In this document: positions 24,424-31,864 of the stretch, in pieces
Layout: each line of letters starts with the position of its first letter
How positions within the stretch are numbered: position 1 is the stretch's first letter
DNA from: JAABRU01 sp050180235
Lineage (GTDB): Bacteria > Desulfobacterota > Desulfobacteria > Desulfobacterales > Desulfococcaceae
Assembly (NCBI GenBank): GCA_050180235.1
Contig: JBFXEJ010000035.1
Span: 1-50,705 of the forward strand
DNA length: 50,705 nucleotides
Reading direction: 5' to 3'
Position numbers and translations under genes: made by a program
Notes under the pieces: generated by a model
Database searches by the model: none
Told to the model about the DNA's origin: nothing
Seen by the model: the letters and a program-made list of their open reading frames with translations, nothing else

Positions 24424-25854
24424 TTACAGTCTGTCCACAATCTGCCTGGGGTCATGAAAAAAAGAGGGTTTTCTGCCGCCTTCCGGTTCCGGACAGACAA
24501 GGTCTGCAAAACGGAGATCCACAAATTTTTCCAGATCAATTATGGTTCCTATTCCCATTTTTTCCGACATATATCTTTGAATTTTATCCAAATCCTCAAT
24601 TGCAGGATACAGATCATGTGTACGGATGCCGTGATGCTCGCTGAGCACACTTTTCAGTACCGGGACAGTCAGACGCAGTTCCTCTTCCGGATCCAGAAAA
24701 TCCACAGCGATCTCTGCGGCCTTTTCCGGATTTTTTTCAATAAACTGACCGGACTGCACCAGCAGATCCGTAAACTCATGCACAGCATCCGGATGAGAGG
24801 CAATGATTTTTTCCTGCATGGCCACGACACAGCAGGGATGATGTTCCCACATCTCTCCGGAAAGAAAGAGCAGTTGGGCATTTCCGTCAAAAACGGTTTT
24901 GGTTCCTATGGGCTGGGCCACCATAAAACCGCATGCGTCCTCGCTTTCTCCCAGAAATTCCGGCATCATGACGGGCGGAATCACCTCAAAAATCACATCC
25001 AGCCCGCTGCTGCCCACCAGCCCGGCTTTCAGACCGATTTCCCGAAACAGCATGTCAGACAGCATATGATGCACTGAAAGCACATGGGGAATATAGAACA
25101 TTTTGTCCCGGCAGTAGTCCCGGAAGGATACACCCGCGCCACCCCTTTTGTTTCTGACACAGATGCTGCCGTTTTTGTGGGCCAGCAGAACCAGTTTTAT
25201 GGGAATGCCGTAACTGAACAGATCCATGGCAATGGGAGCCATGATAAAAGCCGCATCCACCTCTGCCTTTTCCAAAGATTTCTGCACCGGATTCCACCCG
25301 GACATGCACACGGTTTCCAGTTCAAAATATTTGGGGCTGAATTCCCCGTTTTTGATCTTATGCTCCAGAACACCCAGAACCAGATGGTCGGTAATCTGGA
25401 TATGGCCAACCTTGAGGCGGATTTTGCCGGAAGAAGTTTTCTGGGGAATATCCCCCCTGTCTTTTCTTTCCACGGAAAAGACGGTTTCCAGGATACGTTT
25501 CAGTTCCTCATAGGTAAAGGGTTTGGTGATAAAATGATCGGCTCCGGCCCCGATCACTTTGGAGGCATCCTTTTTTTCAGCCTGGGCCGTAACCATGATA
25601 AAAGGGATGTTCCGGTAGGCCTCTTCCGAGCGCACCTTTTTCAGAAACTCGTAACCGTTTACAACCGGCATGTTCCAGTCACTGATAATCAGATCAATAT
25701 CCTTTTCCTCCCGGAGCTTCCGGATTGCGGTTTCCCCGTTTTCCGCTTCCACAATATTGTGAAAGCCGATTTTGCCCAGAGCCCTGATTTCCAGTTTCCG
25801 GGTGACATTGAAATCCTCGACAATCAGAATTTTCATTCCAAGATCCAAAGCCAT
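24424..25854 (-). CDS. response regulator fused to NrtA/SsuA-like substrate-binding domain, copy A
   Basis: This 476-residue fusion starts at the ATG read from 25854 (MALDLGMKILIVED), with AAAGGA 9 nt upstream. Residues 7-125 are a CheY-like receiver with phospho-acceptor Asp59 (IISDWNMP), acidic Glu13/Asp14 and Lys111 (FITKPF). Residues about 143-430 match the NMT1/NrtA/CmpA type of periplasmic binding fold (LKVGHIQITDHLVLGV..., VDAAFIMAPIAMDLF). There is no signal peptide, so the binding domain must work in the cytoplasm, perhaps as a small-molecule sensor gated by phosphorylation; this is inference. There is no output domain. The gene is almost identical to 37403-38836 except for the last ten residues (DPRQIVDRL here, DPKEILKKLC there). 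Confidence 0.85.
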   Translation of the reverse strand: MALDLGMKILIVEDFNVTRKLEIRALGKIGFHNIVEAENGETAIRKLREEKDIDLIISDWNMPVVNGYEFLKKVRSEEAYRNIPFIMVTAQAEKKDASKVIGAGADHFITKPFTYEELKRILETVFSVERKDRGDIPQKTSSGKIRLKVGHIQITDHLVLGVLEHKIKNGEFSPKYFELETVCMSGWNPVQKSLEKAEVDAAFIMAPIAMDLFSYGIPIKLVLLAHKNGSICVRNKRGGAGVSFRDYCRDKMFYIPHVLSVHHMLSDMLFREIGLKAGLVGSSGLDVIFEVIPPVMMPEFLGESEDACGFMVAQPIGTKTVFDGNAQLLFLSGEMWEHHPCCVVAMQEKIIASHPDAVHEFTDLLVQSGQFIEKNPEKAAEIAVDFLDPEEELRLTVPVLKSVLSEHHGIRTHDLYPAIEDLDKIQRYMSEKMGIGTIIDLEKFVDLRFADLVCPEPEGGRKPSFFHDPRQIVDRL

Positions 25855-26005
25855 ACATTTTTTTCCTTTCCTGTTTTTTTTCATGCTTAAACCCGTTCCG
25901 GAAAAACTGCTGTTTCCGGCAGGCGGTGAATATTTTCTGCACACTGATATTTTTAAAGTATACAATGTACACCATATTATATAAAACAGTCAACCAAAGA
26001 TGAAT
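24448..26005. repeat. 1.55-kb direct repeat, left copy
   Basis: From about 24448 to 26005 the sequence matches 37430-38986 with, by eye, only a 7T/6T indel just upstream of the start codon (25858-25864) and one base change upstream of it (GCTGTTTCC versus GCTGTCTCC). It includes the promoter region (TATAAT read on the minus strand at 25976-25981) and all but the last codons of the fusion gene. Both copies have the same orientation and enclose the arn operon. Confidence 0.9.
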
Positions 26006-26164
26006 AATAAAAACTGAAGGTTTTGAAAATACTTATGGTTTTTGGGACAGACATTTTCTGAAAATCCCCTCAAGTCCCCAATGCAAAAGAACCCTGTGTT
26101 TATGCCGACGTTCCCGCGGCATTAGGTTAAACACAGGAACCTGTCCCCGCAGTATATCAAAGAT

Positions 26165-26274
26165 AGTGGGACTTTTTATACTGACGGAAAAACTACAGGT
26201 GCAGGCCCCTGTGTCTGTCCTTATTCTGAAAGGCGGCTGCCCCTGCGGGCAGAATCAGTATCAAAAGTCCCACT
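26165..26274. repeat. family I inverted-repeat element (110 bp)
   Basis: AGTGGGACTTTTTATACTGA at the left and TCAGTATCAAAAGTCCCACT at the right form 20-bp terminal inverted repeats with one mismatch. A lone right end is found at 102-124. It is a MITE-like element without coding capacity. Confidence 0.75.
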
Positions 26275-26299
26275 GCCCCAAATTAAATGAGCTGTCAAT

Positions 26300-26343
26300 A
26301 ATTGCCGAATCATTACCGATTGATAATGATTCGGCAATTTTTT
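26300..26343 (+). terminator. 16-bp perfect stem with T tract
   Basis: AATTGCCGAATCATTA (26300-26315) pairs perfectly with TAATGATTCGGCAATT (26324-26339) around an 8-nt loop, followed by TTTT. No plus-strand gene precedes it; it may end an unannotated transcript starting in 26006-26300, or insulate arnB from upstream transcription. Confidence 0.65.
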
Positions 26344-26433
26344 GGTCATCCGGACATTGTATAATTCCCTTCCTTGCAGATCATTCTGAGGTTCTGAAAA
26401 AAAATTGCGGAATGCCGCTGCCTGAAAACAGTA

Positions 26434-26522
26434 TAAGTAGGGTTCCATAAATTTTCGGATATAAAGGGGCGGGGGGGTGAATTCCGTTTTTTTATATCCG
26501 AAAACTTTCGTTGACTTACTTA
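26434..26522. repeat. family F inverted-repeat element, copy 2 (89 bp)
   Basis: Ends are TAAGTAG and TTACTTA, with inner arms TTTTCGGATATAAA and TTTATATCCGAAAA. It ends 39 bp before the arnB start, so the arn leader may begin inside it. Confidence 0.65.
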
Positions 26523-26561
26523 AAATTAAAGATGCCAAAATCCGTTCAGAAAGGATGATGT

Positions 26562-27716
26562 ATGAGAGATAATTTTCTGCCGTTCTCACGGCCCTCAATC
26601 ACGGAAGAGGATATTGCCGCTGTGGGGGATGTGCTGCGCTCCGGATGGATTACCACCGGGCAGAAGAATGCGGAATTCGAGGAAAAATTCTGTGAATATA
26701 CAGGCGCGGCCGGAGCCGTTGCACTGAGTTCCGCGACTGGGGGAATGCACCTGGCCCTTCATGCTCTGGGGATTGGGCCCGGAGATGAGGTCATTACGCC
26801 TTCCATGACCTGGATTTCCACAGTCAATCTGATTTGCCTGTGCCGCGCAAAACCGGTTTTTGCGGATATTGACCGGGACACCCTCATGGTTTCAGCAGAT
26901 ACCATCAGGCCGCTTATCACGGAAAAAACCCGTCTGATTATCCCTGTGCATTTTGCCGGGGCTGCTGCTGATATGGAATCCATCCGTAAACTGTCAGGAG
27001 AAACCGGCATTCCCCTGATCGAGGATGCTGCCCATGCCATTGGCACAGAATACCGGGGGGAACGGATCGGCAGACAGGGCACAACAATCTTTTCCTTTCA
27101 TCCCATCAAAAACATCACCACCGGTGAAGGCGGCATGTTCTGTTCCGATGATCCGGATTTCTGCAAACGCATCCGCAGTCTTAAATTCCACGGGCTGGGC
27201 GTGGACGCGTATGACCGAGGGACACAGGGACGTTCGCCCCAGGCCCAGGTTCTGGAACCGGGATTCAAATACAATCTGACCGATATTTCCGCAGTTCTCG
27301 GTGTGCGGCAACTGGCCCGGATTGGGGAATTCAACCGGAAACGTACAGAACTGGCCCTGTATTACCGGGAAAAACTGAAGGATATTGAGGAAATCATCCC
27401 CCTTTCCGTTCCGGATTATGACATGAAACATGCCTGGCATCTTTTTGTTGTCCGGCTGGATACAGACCGCTGCGCTATGTCCCGCACGGAATTCATGGAA
27501 AAACTGAAACAAAAGAATGTGGGAACCGGAATTCATTTTCTGGCGGCGCATACACAGAAATATTACCGGGAAACCATGAACCTTCGGCCCGGACTCCTGC
27601 CCCATACCGAATGGAATTCCGAAAGAATCTGCTCTCTTCCGCTTTTCCTGGACATGACAGACCGGGATGCGGATGATGTCATCTCTGCCATAAAGGAGAT
27701 TCTGGCACATGCGTGA
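26562..27716 (+). CDS. arnB: UDP-4-amino-4-deoxy-L-arabinose-oxoglutarate aminotransferase
   Basis: This is a 384-residue DegT/DnrJ/EryC1-type PLP aminotransferase; it makes UDP-L-Ara4N from UDP-4-keto-arabinose and glutamate. The PLP lysine lies in FSFHPIKNITTGEGGMF, preceded by the DAAHAIG motif (Asp for the pyridine nitrogen). Length matches known ArnB (about 380). AAAGGA lies 6 nt before the ATG. It is the first gene of the arn operon and overlaps arnC by 8 bp. Gene order arnB-arnC-arnA-arnD is the same as in enterobacteria, which makes the assignment firm against other sugar aminotransferases. Confidence 0.94.
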   Translation: MRDNFLPFSRPSITEEDIAAVGDVLRSGWITTGQKNAEFEEKFCEYTGAAGAVALSSATGGMHLALHALGIGPGDEVITPSMTWISTVNLICLCRAKPVFADIDRDTLMVSADTIRPLITEKTRLIIPVHFAGAAADMESIRKLSGETGIPLIEDAAHAIGTEYRGERIGRQGTTIFSFHPIKNITTGEGGMFCSDDPDFCKRIRSLKFHGLGVDAYDRGTQGRSPQAQVLEPGFKYNLTDISAVLGVRQLARIGEFNRKRTELALYYREKLKDIEEIIPLSVPDYDMKHAWHLFVVRLDTDRCAMSRTEFMEKLKQKNVGTGIHFLAAHTQKYYRETMNLRPGLLPHTEWNSERICSLPLFLDMTDRDADDVISAIKEILAHA

Positions 27717-28830
27717 AACACCTTATCTTTCTGTCGTGCTCCCTGTGTATAACGAGGAAAGCAACCTGGATGAGCTGATCCGCCGCTGTATGGCGGCCTG
27801 TCACAGCATCCGGAAATCCTTTGAAATCATTCTGGTGGATGATGGCAGCTCGGACGCGTCCGCCAAAAAAATTGCTGCTGCATCAGAACAGAACCGGGGA
27901 TGTATCATCGGTGTTTTTCTGAACAGGAATTACGGTCAGCACGCAGCGGTAATGGCCGGATTCGGCGAATGCCGGGGCGAAATTGCTGTCACCCTGGATG
28001 CGGATTTGCAGAATCCGCCCGAAGAAATTCCCAGGCTTCTCCAAAAGGCAGAAGAAGGTTTTGACGTGGTAGGCAGTATCCGCTCCGACCGCTGCGACAC
28101 CTTTTTCCGCCGTTCAGCCTCTTCCCTTATCAATTACTGGGCGCGGAAATCCACAGGTGTTGCCATGCACGATTACGGCTGTATGCTGCGGGCCTACCGC
28201 AGGCATATTGTGGATGCCATGCTTCAATGCCCGGAACGGAGCACATTTATTCCGGTGCTGGCCAATTCCTTTGCCCGGCGCACAACCGAAATAAATGTGC
28301 AGCATGAGCCCCGGTGCAACGGCGACTCCAAGTACGGACTCTGGAAACTCATCAACCTGCAGTTTGACCTGATGACCTGCATGACCACCTTTCCCCTGCG
28401 CCTGCTCAGTGTGATTGGTTGTATAATCTCAGGTATGGGAATGAGCCTGGCCGGATATATTCTTCTGATGCGGCTGATCCACGGTGCGGGCTGGGCCGCA
28501 GACGGTGTGTTCACCCTTTTTGCCGTGCTTTTTGTGTTTATCGGAGCGCAGTTTGTCGGCATGGGTCTTCTGGGCGAATACATCGGACGTATCTATCACG
28601 AAGTCCGAGCGCGTCCCCGCTATTTCATTCAGAAAATCACAGGTCACGAAAGTGTGGAACAGGAAAGGGAACGCAGTCAAATCAGACCGGAAACAGAAGA
28701 CAAACCGGCCTCATGGCCAATGCCATTAATAATGGCGGATGAGTCCCGAACTGAAAGTTTGGGACACTCAAATGATTCGGAAAAGACTGCCAAATTTTCA
28801 GTTTGGCACTCCGGGGAGTTCTTAACTTAA
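27709..28830 (+). CDS. arnC: undecaprenyl-phosphate 4-deoxy-4-formamido-L-arabinose transferase
   Basis: This is a 373-residue GT2 enzyme that links L-Ara4FN from UDP to undecaprenyl phosphate on the inner face of the membrane. It shows the GT2 start LSVVLPVYNEESNLDELI, DDGSSD, the nucleotide/metal motif LDADLQNPPEEIP and two C-terminal TM helices (about residues 232-255 and 265-290). Known ArnC ends near residue 322; here about 37 extra residues (from about 336) are encoded by an inserted palindromic element (28717-28839), and even the stop codon comes from its right arm. The tail is hydrophilic and probably tolerated. GGAG lies 9 nt before the ATG inside arnB. Confidence 0.92.
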   Translation: MRETPYLSVVLPVYNEESNLDELIRRCMAACHSIRKSFEIILVDDGSSDASAKKIAAASEQNRGCIIGVFLNRNYGQHAAVMAGFGECRGEIAVTLDADLQNPPEEIPRLLQKAEEGFDVVGSIRSDRCDTFFRRSASSLINYWARKSTGVAMHDYGCMLRAYRRHIVDAMLQCPERSTFIPVLANSFARRTTEINVQHEPRCNGDSKYGLWKLINLQFDLMTCMTTFPLRLLSVIGCIISGMGMSLAGYILLMRLIHGAGWAADGVFTLFAVLFVFIGAQFVGMGLLGEYIGRIYHEVRARPRYFIQKITGHESVEQERERSQIRPETEDKPASWPMPLIMADESRTESLGHSNDSEKTAKFSVWHSGEFLT

Positions 28831-28839
28831 TGGCATTGG
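28717..28839. mobile_element. palindromic insertion element forming the 3' end of arnC (contains family E repeat)
   Basis: Outer 13-bp perfect inverted repeats (CCAATGCCATTAA at 28717-28729 and TTAATGGCATTGG at 28827-28839) enclose a family E palindrome (28745-28807; GAACTGAAAGTTTGGG / CCAAATTTTCAGTTTGGC). The left part is in frame with arnC, and the arnC TAA (28828-28830) is inside the right arm. Confidence 0.78.
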
Positions 28840-28870
28840 GCCTCAGAGCAGTCTGACAGAAAGGAAAGTC

Positions 28871-30892
28871 ATGAAAGCGGTTGTACTGGCATATCACAAT
28901 ATCGGCTGTATCGGCATAAGGGCTTTGCTGAAACACGGGTTTGATATTTCCGCGGTCTTCACCTACCGGGACGATCCCCGTGAAAACATATGGTTTGAGT
29001 CTGTGGCAGAACTGGCCGCGGCACAGAAAATTCCGGCCTTTGTTCCGGATGACATCAATCACCCGCTCTGGGTGGAAAAAATCCGGGAAATGAAACCTGA
29101 TATTCTTTTTTCCTTTTATTACAGGGATATGGTCAAATCCACCCTTCTCGGCATTCCGCCCAAAGGCTGTCTGAATCTGCACGGTTCCCTGCTGCCGAAA
29201 TACCGGGGACGCTGCCCTGTCAACTGGGCACTGATTAACGGAGAGAAAGAAAGCGGCGTGACACTGCATTATATGACTCCGAAACCCGATGACGGTGATA
29301 TTGTCTGCCAGGAAAAGGTCGGGATTTCAAAAGAGGATACGGCACGGAGCCTGTACGGAAAACTTTCGGCTGCTGCCGAAAAAATGCTGGATGACATTCT
29401 TCCCCGCGTCCGCGCCGGAACCGCTCCCCGGATTCCGCAGGATCATAATATTGCCACCTGTTTCGGGGGGCGGCGTCCTGAAGACGGGGAGATAGACTGG
29501 AAGCAGAGTGCATCCCAAATCAGAAATCTGATCAGAGCGGTAACGCTCCCCTATCCCGGTGCATTCACTTATACCGGAGGCCGGAAATGCCTGTTCTGGC
29601 AGGCAGAGGAAATCAGTTCCGAACAGGACACATCCGCTCCCGGAACGGTTCTTTCCACTGATCCGCTCACCGTGTCCTGCGGTTTGGGTAAGCTGCGGAT
29701 TGATTTTGCCCAGCCCGAAGATTCCATTTATATGGACGGTGCGCGTATGGCACAGGAACTGAGTCTGGTTCCGGGTTCGGTCTTCGGCCCCAGGCCGGAA
29801 ATCAAAGCACAGGCAAAGCAGAAAAAAAGCGTACTCATTCTCGGTGTGGACGGTTTTATAGGAAACGCGCTCAGTGAACGCCTGCTGGAAAGCGGAAAAT
29901 ATGAAGTCCACGGCATGGATCTTCATGCCGGATATGTGCATCGTCTGCTTTCCAACCCGGATTTCCATTTTCACGAAGGGGATATAGCCATTCACCGGGA
30001 ATGGATCGAGTACCATGTGCGGAAATGCGATGTGATTATTCCCCTGGTGGCCATTGCCACACCCATTGAATATACCCGCAATCCCCTGCGGGTTTTTGAA
30101 CTGGATTTTGAGGAAAATCTCAAAGTGGTGCGTTACTGCGTCAAATACCGCAAACGTCTGATTTTTCCTTCCACATCCGAGGTATACGGCATGAGCACAG
30201 ATGAGAAGTTTGACGAAGACCGATCCAATCTGGTGCTGGGGCCCATAAACAAACAGCGGTGGATATATTCCTGCTGCAAACAGATGCTGGATCGGGTGAT
30301 CTGGGCCTACGGTCAGCAGGAAGGACTGGAATTCACCCTGTTCCGGCCTTTCAACTGGATCGGCCCCCGGCTGGACAGTCTGTCATCTGCTCGTATCGGC
30401 AGTTCACGGGCCATCACCCAGCTTATCCTGAATCTGGTGGAGGGAACACCCATCCGCCTGATGGACGGCGGGGAACAGAAACGCTGCTTTACGGATCTTT
30501 CTGACGGCATCGAATGCCTGTACCGCATTATTGAAAACAAAGACAGGCGCTGCAACGGTCAGATTATCAATATCGGCAATCCGGACAATGAGGCCAGTAT
30601 CCGGGAACTGGCCCGGATTCTGGTGGAAAAATTTCAGCAGCATCCCCTGCGTCCGAAATTTCCGCCATTTGCAGGCATCCGGGAAGTGGAAAGCCATTCC
30701 TATTACGGTGCGGGCTACCAGGATGTGCAGCACAGGAAACCGTGCATCCGGAACGCCCGCGGTCTGGTGGGCTGGACACCTTTGGTCAGTCTGGAACAGT
30801 CTGTGAAGCAGACTCTGGATTATTTTATGCGGGAAGCTGTCCGGTGCGGAGAATTTGAGGTGATGAGTGATGAATGCCGGCTTGCGAATTGA
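28871..30892 (+). CDS. arnA: bifunctional UDP-L-Ara4N formyltransferase / UDP-glucuronate oxidative decarboxylase
   Basis: This 673-residue fusion supplies two steps of L-Ara4N synthesis. The N-terminal formyltransferase (residues 1-305) has Asn102 and His104 in LNLHGSLLPKYRG and Asp140 in KPDDGD, the same numbers as in E. coli ArnA. The C-terminal SDR decarboxylase (about 318-665) has the NAD motif GVDGFIG, FPSTSEVYGM (Ser and Glu of the active site) and YSCCKQMLDRVIWAYG (Tyr and Lys). The final part, GYQDVQHRKPCIRNAR, is also typical. AAGGAAAGTC precedes the ATG. The gene lies 40 bp after arnC and overlaps arnD by 23 bp. In E. coli the protein is a hexamer. Confidence 0.95.
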   Translation: MKAVVLAYHNIGCIGIRALLKHGFDISAVFTYRDDPRENIWFESVAELAAAQKIPAFVPDDINHPLWVEKIREMKPDILFSFYYRDMVKSTLLGIPPKGCLNLHGSLLPKYRGRCPVNWALINGEKESGVTLHYMTPKPDDGDIVCQEKVGISKEDTARSLYGKLSAAAEKMLDDILPRVRAGTAPRIPQDHNIATCFGGRRPEDGEIDWKQSASQIRNLIRAVTLPYPGAFTYTGGRKCLFWQAEEISSEQDTSAPGTVLSTDPLTVSCGLGKLRIDFAQPEDSIYMDGARMAQELSLVPGSVFGPRPEIKAQAKQKKSVLILGVDGFIGNALSERLLESGKYEVHGMDLHAGYVHRLLSNPDFHFHEGDIAIHREWIEYHVRKCDVIIPLVAIATPIEYTRNPLRVFELDFEENLKVVRYCVKYRKRLIFPSTSEVYGMSTDEKFDEDRSNLVLGPINKQRWIYSCCKQMLDRVIWAYGQQEGLEFTLFRPFNWIGPRLDSLSSARIGSSRAITQLILNLVEGTPIRLMDGGEQKRCFTDLSDGIECLYRIIENKDRRCNGQIINIGNPDNEASIRELARILVEKFQQHPLRPKFPPFAGIREVESHSYYGAGYQDVQHRKPCIRNARGLVGWTPLVSLEQSVKQTLDYFMREAVRCGEFEVMSDECRLAN

Positions 30893-31754
30893 CGCGGACA
30901 CATTCCGGGGAACCCGGTACGGAGTGCCGAATTTATGCAGAATTCTGGCGGAACACAGCATCAGAGCCTCGTTCTTTTTCTCGGTCGGGCCGGACAATAT
31001 GGGCCGCCATCTGCTGAGACTGTTCCGCCCCTCTTTTCTGCGCAAGATGCTGCGCTCCAAAGCACCGGGGCTGTACGGGTGGGATATTCTGTTCAAAGGA
31101 ACCCTGGGGCCGGGGCCGCTTATCGGTGAAAAACTGGCACATACAATACGGTCAGTATCGGAGGCGGGGCATGAGATCGGCCTTCACGCCTGGGATCATC
31201 ACGCATGGCAGACCCGTCTTGACCGCATGAATCCTGATGACATCCGGACGGAACTGCAAAAGGGATTTGACATGCTGCTTCGGATTACGGGATATCCGCC
31301 GACCTGTTCCGCTGCTCCGGCCTGGAAAGGCAATGATTCTGTTCTGACAGAAAAAAAAAGATTTCCTTTTCTCTACAACAGTGACTGCCGGGGGCATTCT
31401 GTATTTTTGCCGCTGGTAAAAGGCAGGAAACTTTCCCGGCCCCAGATTCCCGTCACCCTTCCCACCTATGATGAAGTCATCGGTCAGAAGGGAATAACAG
31501 ATACTAATTACAATGAATATCTGCTTTCCCTGATCCGTCCGGATCGGCTGAATGTGCTGACCATTCACGCAGAAGTTGAGGGCATGAGCCGGGCGGAACT
31601 CTTTGCAGATTTTGTGAAAACCGCCCAATCCAGCGGACTTTCCCTTGTTCCACTCGGCAGACTGCTCCCGGAAAATGCAAATCTTCTGCCTTTGGCTGAG
31701 ATAGTTCCGAAAGAAATTCCCGGACGGGAGGGATGGTGCGCGTGTCAGGGTTAG
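30870..31754 (+). CDS. arnD: 4-deoxy-4-formamido-L-arabinose-phosphoundecaprenol deformylase
   Basis: This 294-residue NodB-fold deacetylase removes the formyl group from undecaprenyl-P-L-Ara4FN. The start is the ATG at 30870 with GAGG 9 nt upstream (a GTG immediately before it is possible); it lies inside the end of arnA. Conserved blocks match ArnD closely: GLRIDADTFRGTRYGVP (metal Asp), FFSVGPDNMGRHL, GLHAWDHHAWQTR (metal His), NSDCRG, IPVTLPTYDEVIG, TIHAEVEG and a C-terminal GREGW. Length matches (about 296). Deformylation drives the pathway forward before transfer to the periplasm. Confidence 0.94.
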   Translation: MNAGLRIDADTFRGTRYGVPNLCRILAEHSIRASFFFSVGPDNMGRHLLRLFRPSFLRKMLRSKAPGLYGWDILFKGTLGPGPLIGEKLAHTIRSVSEAGHEIGLHAWDHHAWQTRLDRMNPDDIRTELQKGFDMLLRITGYPPTCSAAPAWKGNDSVLTEKKRFPFLYNSDCRGHSVFLPLVKGRKLSRPQIPVTLPTYDEVIGQKGITDTNYNEYLLSLIRPDRLNVLTIHAEVEGMSRAELFADFVKTAQSSGLSLVPLGRLLPENANLLPLAEIVPKEIPGREGWCACQG

Positions 31755-31864
31755 GGGGATTAGGGATTAGGGGCTGAGGCTCAGATATGCACTGTATTTC
31801 CCTATCCCCCAATCCCTATCCCCTAATTCTTTTCCCCTAATCCTTTTCAAACAAAGAAGTGAAT
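31755..31864. repeat. GATTAGGG-type palindromic stretch between arnD and the next gene
   Basis: Runs of GGGATTAGGG-like units (31749-31772) are followed by the complementary CCCTAATCC-like units (31802-31844), forming an imperfect foldback around AGGCTCAGATATGC. It interrupts the otherwise tightly packed arn operon; effects on mRNA processing or stability are possible. Confidence 0.6.

Larger units (their letters stand above)
26006..26561. other. gap upstream of arnB with foldbacks and hairpins
   Basis: From left to right the gap holds a REP-like foldback (about 26043-26147; GGGACAG/CTGTCCC outside, CCTGTGTTTATGCCG/CGGCATTAGG...AAACACAGG inside), a terminal-inverted-repeat element (26165-26274), a 16-bp-stem terminator-like hairpin (26300-26343) and a family F element (26434-26522). 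I see no convincing promoter for arnB and no gene. Confidence 0.6.

Noticed and set aside
26040..26160. Cobalamin-type or other known riboswitch upstream of arnB
   Set aside because: I see no B12 box or other known aptamer consensus; the pairing looks like nested REP-type foldbacks and the following gene has no matching metabolism.
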